A stretch of DNA of 64,000 bases. Origin: an uncultured Christensenella sp. (GTDB taxonomy: Bacteria; Bacillota; Clostridia; Christensenellales; Pumilibacteraceae). The stretch lies in assembly GCA_910579205.1 (NCBI GenBank), contig CAJTTD010000001.1, positions 124,001 through 188,000 of the forward strand, given 5' to 3'. The stretch's first letter is position 1. The number at the start of each line of letters is the position of its first letter. Positions 9,189 to 18,058 of the stretch are shown in pieces. The notes beneath the pieces were generated by a model. It had not been told where the DNA came from and did no database searches. It saw only the letters and a list, made by a program, of their open reading frames with translations. The position numbers and the translations under genes are program-made.

Positions 9189-10576
9189 TTATCCGCTTTC
9201 TCCTTAACTTCGTCGAGGTCGCCCACCATAAAGAAGGCCGATTCGGGATACTTGTCCGCTTCGCCTTTAAGTATGGCGGAAAAACATTCGAGCGTCGTTT
9301 TGAGCGGTACATAACGCCCTTCTACGCCCGTAAAGCCCTTTGCCACCGACAACGGCTGCGAGAAAAACCTTTGCAGTTTACGCGCTCTGTGTACCAGTGC
9401 TTTATCTTCTTCTGAAAGTTCGTCCATACCCAATATGGATATTATGTCGGACAGATCGTTATATCTCTGCAACGTCGCTTGAACGCCGCGCGCTATCTCG
9501 TAATGCTCCGCTCCGACTATCGACTTTTCGAGTATGCGGCTCGTCGATTGCAACGGGTCTACGGCGGGATAAATGCCTTGCTCGACTATCTTTCTGCTGA
9601 GTACCGTAGTCGCGTCGAGGTGCGTGAATATAGCGGCAGGCGCGGGGTCGGTAAGATCGTCGGCGGGAACGTAAACTGCTTGAATTGACGTAATAGAGCC
9701 GTTTTTTGTAGTAGCTATACGCTCTTCGAGCGCGCCCAGCTCTGTTGCGAGCGTCGGTTGATATCCGACTGCGGACGGCAATCGCCCAAGCAAAGCAGAC
9801 ACCTCCGAACCCGCTTGAATGTATCTGTAAATATTATCTATAAACAGCAATACGTCTTTATTCATCTCGTCTCGGAAATACTCCGCGACGGTCAGTCCGG
9901 TAAGCGCCGTGCGCATACGCGATCCGGGCGGTTCGTTCATTTGCCCGAACACGAGCGCCGTCTTGTCTATAACACCGCTTTCCGTCATGTCTTGGATCAT
10001 TTCAAAGCCTTCGCGGCTGCGCTCGCCCACGCCAGTAAAGATGGAATATCCGCCGTGCTTGGTGGCAACATTGTGTATAAGCTCCATAATGAGCACGGTC
10101 TTGCCCACGCCCGCACCGCCGAAAAGTCCTATCTTTCCGCCGCGCAAATACGGAGCTATCAAGTCGATGACTTTGATGCCCGTTTCCATTATCTCCGCGC
10201 CCGACTTTTGCTCGTAAAACTCGGGGGCTTTTCGATGTATCGATCTGTGCGTTTCGCAGTCTATTGCGCCCTTGCCGTCTATAGGCTCGCCCAATACGTT
10301 CATCACTCGACCCAATACTTTTTCACCGACCGGAACGGATATGGGATGTCCCGTACCGTAAGCGACCATGCCGCGAGACAGTCCTTCCGTGGGCTCGAGC
10401 GCAATGCAGCGCGCCGTCGAAGGCGGGATATGGCTCATTACCTCGAGCGCGACAAAACCGCCGCCTACGTCGATCAAAACTTTTTCGAATATTTTGGGCA
10501 AACGCGTTTCGAACTTTACGTCCACTACGGGACCGAGCACTACGCTTACAGTGCCTTGATTGAGTTCCTTTTTCAT
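9185..10576 (-). CDS. atpD: F1 ATP synthase subunit beta
   Basis: Catalytic subunit of F1. 463 residues, the normal length. The P-loop GLFGGAGVGKTVLIMEL, the catalytic-glutamate region VGERSREG, Walker B VLLFIDNIYRYIQAGSEVSA and the DELSEEDK segment (DELSEED lever) are all present. The signature after Walker B carries Tyr where most species have Phe (NIYRYIQ for NIFRFTQ), a mild divergence. It overlaps atpG and atpC by four bases each. Confidence 0.98.
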   Translation of the reverse strand: MKKELNQGTVSVVLGPVVDVKFETRLPKIFEKVLIDVGGGFVALEVMSHIPPSTARCIALEPTEGLSRGMVAYGTGHPISVPVGEKVLGRVMNVLGEPIDGKGAIDCETHRSIHRKAPEFYEQKSGAEIMETGIKVIDLIAPYLRGGKIGLFGGAGVGKTVLIMELIHNVATKHGGYSIFTGVGERSREGFEMIQDMTESGVIDKTALVFGQMNEPPGSRMRTALTGLTVAEYFRDEMNKDVLLFIDNIYRYIQAGSEVSALLGRLPSAVGYQPTLATELGALEERIATTKNGSITSIQAVYVPADDLTDPAPAAIFTHLDATTVLSRKIVEQGIYPAVDPLQSTSRILEKSIVGAEHYEIARGVQATLQRYNDLSDIISILGMDELSEEDKALVHRARKLQRFFSQPLSVAKGFTGVEGRYVPLKTTLECFSAILKGEADKYPESAFFMVGDLDEVKEKADN

Positions 10577-11430
10577 TTAGAACCTCCGCTTTTTCCGAGC
10601 GCAGATACCGACCCTATCATTTCGGTTATCTGTTCGGTAACCGCGCTTTGCCGTGCGCGATTGTATTCTATAGACAACGAACTTATCATTTCGTCGGCGC
10701 TCTTGGTAGACGCGGACATTGCCGCGCGCCGCGCGCTGTGTTCTGCCGCCGCACTGCTTGCAAGCGCGTCGTTTATAACGCATCCAACATACAGCGGCAC
10801 GAGCTTTTCAAGGACTGTGCGCTCGTTTGGTTCGTATTCGTAATGCGTCGTCTTACATCCTTCATCGCAATCGGTCAATTCTACGGGGAGCAGTTGTTCG
10901 ATATGCGCCGACCATACGGACCTAGACGTCATTTTGGAATAAACGATATATACGGATGAATATTTAACTCCTATACCTTCTATGACCGCACGCGATATAG
11001 TCTGCGCATTGGCATATTCGGGCGCGCCGCACGACGCGAATTCCACTCGGGCATTATCACGCTTTCCGTAACGGTCGAGCGCGGTAAGACCTATCGGCAT
11101 GACCGCGCAGTCAAGCTCCGATATACGACTGTCTGCGAGTTTAAAAAGCTCGTGATTGAACGAGCCGCACATGCCCTTGTCCGACGCGATCACTATATAC
11201 AGCGGCATACCTCGACCGCAACGCGAAAAGTACTCGTACTCGCCGTTTGCGCATTGACAAGATACCTCGCGCATTAAATTTTTAACGGCTTCGGTGTAAA
11301 GTCTGCCTCGCTCGTACAGCTCTACCGCTTTGCGCATTTTCGCAAGCGATATCGTTTCCATTGCGCCCGTTATCTGACGAGTTTGCTTGACGGAAGATAT
11401 TCTTCTTTTTATGTCGGAAAGATTATTCAT
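10573..11430 (-). CDS. atpG: F1 ATP synthase subunit gamma
   Basis: Rotating shaft of F1. 285 residues. The N-terminal helix (DIKRRISSVKQTRQITGAME) and the conserved C-terminal helix (SIEYNRARQSAVTEQITEMI) match the family; the central Rossmann-like part includes ASDKGMCGSFN. It overlaps the 3' end of the delta/alpha fusion gene by eight bases and atpD by four. Confidence 0.97.
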   Translation of the reverse strand: MNNLSDIKRRISSVKQTRQITGAMETISLAKMRKAVELYERGRLYTEAVKNLMREVSCQCANGEYEYFSRCGRGMPLYIVIASDKGMCGSFNHELFKLADSRISELDCAVMPIGLTALDRYGKRDNARVEFASCGAPEYANAQTISRAVIEGIGVKYSSVYIVYSKMTSRSVWSAHIEQLLPVELTDCDEGCKTTHYEYEPNERTVLEKLVPLYVGCVINDALASSAAAEHSARRAAMSASTKSADEMISSLSIEYNRARQSAVTEQITEMIGSVSALGKSGGSK

Positions 11431-13303
11431 TCTCTCCGCCCTTTAAGAAATACAACAAAAATTCTTCTACCGCGTTTTCGATCTCTATGCCGTTTTCCAT
11501 AGTGATCTCGCCGCACGTTCTTACAGATTCTACGATGTCCGAACGGTTTATATCGAGATACTTTATAAATTCGTCTTTAAACTCGGTAATGCGGTCTACG
11601 GGTATCTTGCCGAGCATTTCTTTTGTCGTTACGTAAAGAAGTATAACTTGATCCTCTACGCTCAACGGGCTGTGTACGTCTTGTATGAGCATTTGCGACG
11701 TTCTTTTGCCTTGTTCGAGCATACGCGCCGTATACTCGTCGAGATCGGCGCCGAACTGCGCAAACACGGCAAGTTCTCTGTACTGCGAGAGGTCGAGCCG
11801 CAATTTACCCGATACTTTACGCATTGCTCTGCTTTGCGCGCTCGATCCTACGCGCGATACGGACAAACCGACGTTTATAGCAGGTCTTACTCCCGCATTA
11901 AAGAGACCGCTCTCGAGATATATCTGTCCGTCGGTTATGGAAATTATGTTAGTAGGGATATATGCCGATATGTCGCCCGCCAATGTTTCCACTATGGGCA
12001 ACGCCGTCATAGATCCGCCGCCGAGTTCGGGCGAAAGTTTTGCGGCGCGTTCCAAAAGCCGAGAGTGCAAATAAAAGATGTCTCCGGGAAAGGCTTCACG
12101 TCCCGGCGGGCGTTTTAACAACAAGCTCATTGCGCGGTATGCGACGGCGTGCTTGGAAAGATCGTCGTAGACGATCAATACGTCCTTTCCCGCATACATG
12201 AACTCTTCCGCAATAGCGCAGCCCGCATACGGCGCGATATATTGGAGCGGCGCGCTGTCTCTTGCCGTAGCGCTCACTATTACGGTGTAGTCCATCGCAC
12301 CGTTAGCTGTCAGTGTATTTACTACAGACGATACTGTAGACGACTTCTGACCGATAGCGACATAAATGCATATAACGTCTTTACCGCGCTGATTTATGAT
12401 CGTGTCTATCGCAACCGACGTTTTACCCGTCTGTCTGTCGCCTATTATAAGCTCGCGCTGCCCTCTGCCGATAGGGATCATCGAATCTACGGCAAGCAGT
12501 CCCGTGAGCATGGGAGTATTGACTTTGCCCCTATCCTTTATGGGCGGTGCGGGAAATTCGATAGGTCTGTATTTGTCCGCGCGTATATCGCCCAATCCGT
12601 CTATAGGTTTACCGAGCGGATCGACCACTCGACCGAGCATGTTCGCTCCTACGGGAACGGATACTATCATGCCCGTAGTCTTTACAAGCATGTGCGCCGA
12701 AACGCTGTCCTCGTCGTCCAATACTATTGCGCCCACGCTGTCGCTTTCGAGATTGAGAACTATAGCCTGTATGCCGTTCTCTATTTGTAGCATTTCGCCG
12801 TATTCCGCGTCGGACAAACCGTTTACATGTATAACTCCGTCGCCGCTGAATTCGACGCTTCCTGCTTGACGCACATCGTACGTCTTTTTGAAGCGTGTAA
12901 CCATGCGCGACAGTTCTTTGTCCGTTTTGTCTTTTATATCGAGTGCGGAATCCGCGTCGTTTTCGTCAAGGTCCGCCGCAGGTTGGGAAGTTTTTTCGCT
13001 CTTTACGTTCTTTGATACTCGACGCTTGCGACTGCCGCTTTTAGACGATGTAGCAGCCTCCACAAACTTTTCGCTCATCACGTAATTGGGATCGATCTTG
13101 TCTAATTGCGAGCGAACGGTCCCGTCGTAATATTTGCCGCCGTCTACAACGAGTATACCGCCCAATATAGCTTGGTCGATCTTATACTCAAACTTGACGT
13201 CTTCGCCTTTATGCTTGGCCGAAAAGACTTTTTCTATCTTATCGATCTGCTCTTGCGTCAACGGCGCAGCCGATGTAACCTCGATCGCATGAGACTTTTC
13301 CAT
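11423..13303 (-). CDS. atpA: F1 ATP synthase alpha subunit with N-terminal delta-subunit C-terminal domain fused
   Basis: 626 residues, against about 500-510 for ordinary alpha. Residues 125-626 are a normal alpha subunit: GDRQTGKT P-loop at about 288-295, DDLSKHAVAYR and LKRPPGREAFPGD. Residues 1 to about 75 are instead the C-terminal domain of subunit delta (AtpH/OSCP): LTQEQIDKIEKVF followed by VKFEYKIDQAILGGILVVDG and GGKYYDGTVRSQLDKI. These align with the E. coli delta end ([20 protein letters not shown]...DGSVRGRLERL). A charged Ser/Lys then Asp-rich linker (about 80-125) joins the two. The six-helix N-terminal domain of delta is absent, and there is no separate atpH between atpF and this gene. 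The ATG at 13303 overlaps the atpF stop as TGATG, with GGAGG 10 bases upstream; an in-frame GTG/TTG-type extension to 13321 is not needed. Confidence 0.95.
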   Translation of the reverse strand: MEKSHAIEVTSAAPLTQEQIDKIEKVFSAKHKGEDVKFEYKIDQAILGGILVVDGGKYYDGTVRSQLDKIDPNYVMSEKFVEAATSSKSGSRKRRVSKNVKSEKTSQPAADLDENDADSALDIKDKTDKELSRMVTRFKKTYDVRQAGSVEFSGDGVIHVNGLSDAEYGEMLQIENGIQAIVLNLESDSVGAIVLDDEDSVSAHMLVKTTGMIVSVPVGANMLGRVVDPLGKPIDGLGDIRADKYRPIEFPAPPIKDRGKVNTPMLTGLLAVDSMIPIGRGQRELIIGDRQTGKTSVAIDTIINQRGKDVICIYVAIGQKSSTVSSVVNTLTANGAMDYTVIVSATARDSAPLQYIAPYAGCAIAEEFMYAGKDVLIVYDDLSKHAVAYRAMSLLLKRPPGREAFPGDIFYLHSRLLERAAKLSPELGGGSMTALPIVETLAGDISAYIPTNIISITDGQIYLESGLFNAGVRPAINVGLSVSRVGSSAQSRAMRKVSGKLRLDLSQYRELAVFAQFGADLDEYTARMLEQGKRTSQMLIQDVHSPLSVEDQVILLYVTTKEMLGKIPVDRITEFKDEFIKYLDINRSDIVESVRTCGEITMENGIEIENAVEEFLLYFLKGGENE

Positions 13304-13824
13304 CAGTCGGAATCCTCCCAATCCGATAGAACTTGCTCTATAAGTTCGGAGTTGTCGTCGCCCGATATTTCACGCTCGAGTACTTTTTGCGCGATCTGTA
13401 CCGCCAAGCGGTTCACGCTGTCTCTGTACTCGTGCTTTAACTGTTCTTTTTGATACAATGCGTCTTTTTTAGCCGCATCGACAATGGCGTTGGCTTGTTC
13501 TTGAGCGTCAGCCACTATCGCGTCCGCCCGCGATTGGGCATTTTTGGCTACTTCGGCAGCAACCCTCGCGCTTTCGGTTTTAAGCTCCTCCGCCTTTTTA
13601 TTGTATTCCGCTTTTAACGTCTCGCTCTCGCTCTTGAGTTTTTCGTTTTCTTCGTATGTCTGTTTGAGACTTTCCCGCTTATTTTTGAGCATCTTTTTAA
13701 CGGGTCTGTACAATACAAGCACGACCACGCCCACGAGAACAATAAAATTGATAGCATAAAACAGTATCGACCACCCGCTTAGACCGAGCGTTTCGAAAAT
13801 GTTTGCCGCAAGTACGGATCTCAT
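13303..13824 (-). CDS. atpF: F0 ATP synthase subunit b
   Basis: Peripheral-stalk subunit. 173 residues. It has one N-terminal membrane helix (about residues 18-40, WSILFYAINFIVLVGVVVLV) and a long, charged coiled coil rich in Lys, Glu and Ala, typical of b. Its C-terminus (DDNSELIEQVLSDWEDSD) is the part that normally binds delta. Here the only visible delta material is the domain fused to alpha encoded by the next gene, so this end would have to contact that domain. It is not itself a b-delta fusion. Confidence 0.95.
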   Translation of the reverse strand: MRSVLAANIFETLGLSGWSILFYAINFIVLVGVVVLVLYRPVKKMLKNKRESLKQTYEENEKLKSESETLKAEYNKKAEELKTESARVAAEVAKNAQSRADAIVADAQEQANAIVDAAKKDALYQKEQLKHEYRDSVNRLAVQIAQKVLEREISGDDNSELIEQVLSDWEDSD

Positions 13825-13840
13825 ATCCTCTCCTTACCGA

Positions 13841-14110
13841 TCACATTACAATGAGCATTATCGCTATGAATGTACCGTAAATAGCGGTCGTTTCGCAGAA
13901 CGCAAGTCCGATGAAAAGCGTGGAACGTATTTGCTTATGCGCTTCGGGTTGACGCGCGATGCCTTCTACTGCCTTACCCGTGGACATGCCCATGCCTATA
14001 CCCGCGCCTATACACGCAAGAGCGGCAATGCCCGCGCCGAGCGCGGCTGTCGTACCTTCCAAGCCCAGTAACGATATCACGGGCATGATCGCATTGATGA
14101 ATGCTAACAT
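13841..14110 (-). CDS. atpE: F0 ATP synthase subunit c
   Basis: Ring-forming proteolipid, 89 residues, two membrane helices joined by the polar loop ARQPEA. The ion-binding glutamate is in helix 2 (GLAFCETTAIYG). The residue after it is Thr, as in many Clostridia and near the Ser of the Na+ type. However, the helix-1 position that is Gln32 in the Na+-binding Ilyobacter ring aligns with Met (GIGMGMSTGK), so the full Na+ ligand set is not present. Coupling ion: probably H+, not certain. Confidence 0.96.
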   Translation of the reverse strand: MLAFINAIMPVISLLGLEGTTAALGAGIAALACIGAGIGMGMSTGKAVEGIARQPEAHKQIRSTLFIGLAFCETTAIYGTFIAIMLIVM

Positions 14111-14123
14111 AATAAGATCTCCT

Positions 14124-14789
14124 CTATTCTATTGCTTCGTTTATGAAGTTCATTGACAAGAACATAAATACATACGACTGTATGACCGCATGGAACAGCG
14201 TAAACAAAGGTTCCATGATCGCAGGCACAATGTAAGGTATTACGCTGTACACGATCTCCATTATCAGATATCCCGAAAACACGCTGCCGAACAATCGCAA
14301 TGCCATGGAAAACGGCACTACGCAATCGGTTACGAGCGGTATTATCGTCGCGTAATGAGTGAGTCTTTTGGCGCGTTTTTTCATAAAGCCCGTTACGAAA
14401 ACGGTAAAAAACGTTACAAGACCCAAAACAAGGTCGCAATTAAGATCGCTGAGCGGCGATCGCAACCCGAAAAGCTCTATCAACACGCCGAACATGATAA
14501 ATGCCGAACAGCCGAAGTACATAGGGCCGACAAACTTCGAATAGCCTTCCGTAAGTTCGCGGGAATCGTTGTCGAACATCCCGACAGCCCATTCCACAGC
14601 CGATCGTAGCGCCGACGTCTCGGAAAAATCTTTGTTCCACTTAGGCAAAAAGAAAACGCGCACGATAACCGCAAACAATATTAGCAGTACCGTTACGATC
14701 CCCGACGCAAACATTGTTACCGTAAAGTCGAAATCGCCTATACTATAAAGCACCTTGGGTGCGATGGACGGTAAATGCAGATCAACCAT
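14124..14789 (-). CDS. atpB: F0 ATP synthase subunit a
   Basis: Stator channel subunit, about 221 residues from the ATG at 14789 (an in-frame TTG at 14828 would overlap the promoter). Five or so hydrophobic helices are visible. The essential arginine lies in PFSMALRLFGSVFSGYL; the usual RLFGN carries Ser in place of Asn. The C-terminal helix LFTLFHAVIQSYVFMFLSM is typical. First gene of the atp operon; there is no atpI upstream. There is no clear Shine-Dalgarno. Confidence 0.93.
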   Translation of the reverse strand: MVDLHLPSIAPKVLYSIGDFDFTVTMFASGIVTVLLILFAVIVRVFFLPKWNKDFSETSALRSAVEWAVGMFDNDSRELTEGYSKFVGPMYFGCSAFIMFGVLIELFGLRSPLSDLNCDLVLGLVTFFTVFVTGFMKKRAKRLTHYATIIPLVTDCVVPFSMALRLFGSVFSGYLIMEIVYSVIPYIVPAIMEPLFTLFHAVIQSYVFMFLSMNFINEAIE

Positions 14790-14813
14790 GCTAACGAATA
14801 AAATATCACTTTG

Positions 14814-14819
14814 ATTATA
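14814..14819 (-). promoter_or_regulatory. Putative -10 of the atp operon
   Basis: TATAAT on the minus strand, 24 bases before the atpB ATG. The expected -35 position is poor (a TTGACT is only four bases upstream, far too close), so the promoter may need help or be shifted. The leader would be about 17 nt. Confidence 0.4.
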
Positions 14820-14895
14820 CAAAGTCAAGCGTTTTTAGATACGGACGGGATTGCGGAAATACTCGGCGACGGTTTAGTTTACGCCGCGATACGCC

Positions 14896-15279
14896 TTAAT
14901 AATTGAGATAACAGTCGAAAGCGTTCTGTATGTGGTTCACAGTATTATCGTTGAGATACACTTCGACCACGTCGAATCTTACGGGTATGCCGAAAAGTCG
15001 GAATTGCTTTACGTACTGAGCGGTAACTTGCGATATCTTGCGAATTTTTCCGTGTCCCACGGCTTCGGCGGGCGTTCCGTATTTGAGCGATAACCGCGAT
15101 TTGACTTCTACCGCTATCAACGTCCTTTCGTCCGTTACGAAGATATCCACTTCGCCGATATCTGTCGTATAGTTTCTGTCGAGAACGCGGTAACCGTGCG
15201 TTTCCAAATATTTTACCGCTAAGTCCTCGCCGTCCTTGCCTTGAGCGTTGACCCGTTTTTTTCGCTTTATTCCGAACAT
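14896..15279 (-). CDS. YraN/UPF0102 family endonuclease-like protein
   Basis: 127 residues of the UPF0102 family, a restriction-endonuclease-fold protein usually found beside rnhB. The motif G-x-x-GE-x-x-A (AQGKDGEDLAVKYLETHGY), the DIGEVDIFVTD strand with catalytic-type acidic residues and the VEVKSR motif are visible. It overlaps the end of rnhB by 13 bases. Precise biological role is not established. Confidence 0.92.
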   Translation of the reverse strand: MFGIKRKKRVNAQGKDGEDLAVKYLETHGYRVLDRNYTTDIGEVDIFVTDERTLIAVEVKSRLSLKYGTPAEAVGHGKIRKISQVTAQYVKQFRLFGIPVRFDVVEVYLNDNTVNHIQNAFDCYLNY

Positions 15280-15965
15280 CTATTTTCCGCCTTTTTATCC
15301 CGCATAAAATTATCTTTACCCGTTTCGTCGTTTATATTTACGAAATTTCTGATAAATGCCGATCTGTGGTACGGACACGGACCGTATTTTAATAAAGCGT
15401 CGATATGTTCCTTTGTTCCGTAGCCTTTATTGCGCGCAAATCCGTACTGCGGATATTTTATATCTATCTCGCGCATGAACCTATCTCGCGTTACTTTGGC
15501 TATCACCGACGCGGCGGCGGTGCAGTAACTTTTAGCGTCGGCTTTAATGACCGAACTGTACGGCACGGAGATGTCAAGCCCTTTAACGGCATCTACAATG
15601 ACGAGCGACGGCTTTGATCTTAAGCCTTCCACCGCTTTTTTCATTCCGAGCTTGGTCGCGCCCAATATGTTCAATTCGTCTATAGTGTTTTCGTCAATCA
15701 TAACAACGCAATAATCGGCAACTTCGATTATTTGCTCGTACAACATTTCGCGTTTTTTCTCGCTCAGTTTTTTGCTGTCGTCTATCCCCGCTATAGGGAT
15801 ATCGAGCGGCATATAGCACGCGCATACCGCAACCGGTCCGACCAATGGACCGCGCCCCGCCTCGTCCACGCCCGCGAGCCGTTCCGCGCAGAACGACTTA
15901 TCGAACTCGACGAGCTTCAACGTCTTTTGCAAAGGCGTTTTTCTTCCGTTGACGTTACCGCTCAT
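15267..15965 (-). CDS. rnhB: Ribonuclease HII
   Basis: Removes ribonucleotides from DNA and RNA-DNA hybrids. 232 residues. The diagnostic motif AGVDEAGRGPLVGPV holds the first two catalytic acids; DDSKKLSEKKRE and AASVIAKVTRDRFM complete the active-site pattern. It overlaps rbgA by four bases at its start and yraN at its end. Confidence 0.97.
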   Translation of the reverse strand: MSGNVNGRKTPLQKTLKLVEFDKSFCAERLAGVDEAGRGPLVGPVAVCACYMPLDIPIAGIDDSKKLSEKKREMLYEQIIEVADYCVVMIDENTIDELNILGATKLGMKKAVEGLRSKPSLVIVDAVKGLDISVPYSSVIKADAKSYCTAAASVIAKVTRDRFMREIDIKYPQYGFARNKGYGTKEHIDALLKYGPCPYHRSAFIRNFVNINDETGKDNFMRDKKAENRCSE

Positions 15966-16798
15966 ATGTGCGCACGCTCCAAAACAATTTTACCCAATCT
16001 GCCTTTTCTGAAATCGTCTATGAGCGCCCCGGCAGCGCGCTCTATATCCCATTCGCCGCCGCGGAGCTTGAAGCCACGCGATCGAGCTATGCTCTCCAAA
16101 CCTTCCGCATTGCCTGCCACACTGCAACCGTAACGCGATGATAGTATGCCTTCGTCTATGCCATTCAGCTTGTTTATCAGCGCAAGTCCCAATTCCGTAA
16201 CGTCCAAAACTTCGTCCTTTACACTGCCGATTATAGCGAGATTTTCTCCTACCGCTTTATCGGTTATCTTCGGGTAAAGCGTGCCGGGCGTGTCGAGTAT
16301 ATCCAAACTCTCGTCCACCCGCGCCCACTGCGCGGAACGCGTAACGCCCGCTCGATTGCCCGTCTTGAGCCGAGCCTTTCCGCACAGACTGTTTATTACC
16401 GTTGTCTTACCGGTGTTGGGAACGCCTACGACGATAGCTCGTACATGTACGAGCGCGCCTCTTTTATGCTGTTTTTCTATTACCGCGGAACACGCGCGTT
16501 TTATCGCCGCAAGCAGTTTTTTTCTGCACGCAGCGCTCGTACCGTCAACCGCCACGGCTATATCGTCTCCGCGCGACAATTTATCGAGCCACTCGTTTAC
16601 AGCCGTCTCGGGCGCGGTATCGGCTTTATTTAGCACGTACACCACGGGTCTATTGATCATCGCGTCGAAATTCGGGTTAAAACAAGAACGCACTGCTCTG
16701 CAATCCAAAACATATACTACGCAATCGCAGCACCTTAGATTGTTTTCTATCTCGCGCGTGGATTTTGCCATATGCCCGGGAAACCAGTTGATCTCCAT
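15962..16798 (-). CDS. rbgA: Ribosome biogenesis GTPase RbgA (YlqF)
   Basis: Circularly permuted GTPase that matures the 50S subunit. 278 residues. G motifs occur in permuted order: NKAD (G4) at about residue 58, then GVPNTGKTTVINSL (G1) and DTPGTLYP (G3). The start MEINWFPGHMAKSTREIE is characteristic. In Bacillota it normally follows rplS; here it follows trmD directly with one base between, so rplS is not in this operon. Confidence 0.96.
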   Translation of the reverse strand: MEINWFPGHMAKSTREIENNLRCCDCVVYVLDCRAVRSCFNPNFDAMINRPVVYVLNKADTAPETAVNEWLDKLSRGDDIAVAVDGTSAACRKKLLAAIKRACSAVIEKQHKRGALVHVRAIVVGVPNTGKTTVINSLCGKARLKTGNRAGVTRSAQWARVDESLDILDTPGTLYPKITDKAVGENLAIIGSVKDEVLDVTELGLALINKLNGIDEGILSSRYGCSVAGNAEGLESIARSRGFKLRGGEWDIERAAGALIDDFRKGRLGKIVLERAHI

Positions 16799-16799
16799 A

Positions 16800-17501
16800 T
16801 CAGTCCCCCTCGCTATTTTTACTGTCGTTGCGCGCGGCGAAAAGATCTCCGCGGCGCTCTTGCGTGAGCTTTGCGCTGCTTTCGCGCCTAAACCGTTCTA
16901 TCTCTTTGTGGTTGCCGTTGAGCAACACCTCGGGAACGGCGCGCCCCATAAAAACAGGCGGACGCGTATACTGCGGATACTCCAAAAGTCCGTCCGCAAA
17001 GCTCTCGTCCTCGTGCGAAACGTTTTTTCCAAGCACTCCGTCAACAAACCGCGCTGCGGCATCGATAACTGTCATTGCCGCCAGCTCGCCGCCGCTCAAA
17101 ACGTAATCGCCTACGGAGATCTCGCGATCGATACACATATCTATCGCGCGTTGATCTATCCCCTCGTAATGCCCGCAAAGCAATAACAGACTGTCGCATG
17201 CCGCCAGTCCGCGCGCGCATTTATCGGACAGTGTTTCGCCTTTGGGCGACATATATACGCGCAAATACTCGTGATGCGGATCGACGGCATTTATACAATC
17301 GTATATCGGCTGAACAGTCATGACCATGCCCGCGCCGCCGCCGTAAGGAGTATCGTCGCATTTAAAATGCTTGTCCTTCGAGTACTCGCGTATATCCACC
17401 GCTTTAAAATCGATGATCCCGTTTTTTATCGCTCTGCCTATTATGCTCTCATATAGGCAATCGAACATCTTGGGAAAAAGAGTGAGCGCCCTAATCCTCA
17501 T
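16800..17501 (-). CDS. trmD: tRNA (guanine(37)-N1)-methyltransferase TrmD
   Basis: Makes m1G37 in tRNAs reading CNN codons, preventing +1 frameshifts. 233 residues. It starts MRIRALTLFPKMFD; the trefoil-knot SAM site is visible as LLCGHYEGIDQRAID and EISVGDYVLSGGELAAM. It overlaps rimM by 11 bases, as is common in this block. Confidence 0.97.
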   Translation of the reverse strand: MRIRALTLFPKMFDCLYESIIGRAIKNGIIDFKAVDIREYSKDKHFKCDDTPYGGGAGMVMTVQPIYDCINAVDPHHEYLRVYMSPKGETLSDKCARGLAACDSLLLLCGHYEGIDQRAIDMCIDREISVGDYVLSGGELAAMTVIDAAARFVDGVLGKNVSHEDESFADGLLEYPQYTRPPVFMGRAVPEVLLNGNHKEIERFRRESSAKLTQERRGDLFAARNDSKNSEGD

Positions 17502-18006
17502 AAACGGCGACCTCTTTTAGTTTGTCGAACAAAACGGACAAACGCTTGTCTTCCCCGTCGAACATGGGATCGAGCGTCTTGACAAATGCAAACGTCATAG
17601 TTCTGCCGTCATCGCACGACACGGTAAACACGTCCGCCGCGCCAAACGATTCTATACGCTGTACCTTGCCTATTGTTACGTCTGCGCCGTCTTGGGAACG
17701 CGCGACAAGCGTGCTGCCGGTAAGATCAGCAATATAAAATTCACCGTCCGACAGCGGAACGGCTGCCGCCCTATCTATCTCGATCATAAGCCCGCGCAGT
17801 TTTTCGGCGGCGTTTCTGTCGTCGATGCCGACAAACTTGATGTAAACGCCTTCGGCGGCGCAACGCACTTTATCGGGGCGGTATATGCCGTTTCCGATAT
17901 ATACGGTTTTCAAACACGCAAAACGCGACGGGTCATCGGTCAACGGTTTGACCTTGACTTCGCCGCGTATGCCTTGTGGTTTAAGTATTTGACCTATCGT
18001 AAGCAT
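17491..18006 (-). CDS. rimM: 16S rRNA processing protein RimM
   Basis: 30S maturation factor that binds S19. 171 residues. It has the N-terminal RimM beta-barrel (LTIGQILKPQGIRGEVKVKP) and the C-terminal PRC-barrel segment (FYIADLTGSTLVA...). It sits between khpA and trmD, the conserved order rpsP-khpA-rimM-trmD. Confidence 0.95.
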   Translation of the reverse strand: MLTIGQILKPQGIRGEVKVKPLTDDPSRFACLKTVYIGNGIYRPDKVRCAAEGVYIKFVGIDDRNAAEKLRGLMIEIDRAAAVPLSDGEFYIADLTGSTLVARSQDGADVTIGKVQRIESFGAADVFTVSCDDGRTMTFAFVKTLDPMFDGEDKRLSVLFDKLKEVAVYED

Positions 18007-18058
18007 TATCAGTTATGCCGCGCAGCCTATCCGATGTACGGAAAGCTCCGCGCGCTTG

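Noticed and set aside
14811..14840. TTGACT close to TATAAT as an atpB promoter pair
   Set aside because: Only four bases separate them, so they cannot be a -35/-10 pair; only the -10 was kept, at low confidence.
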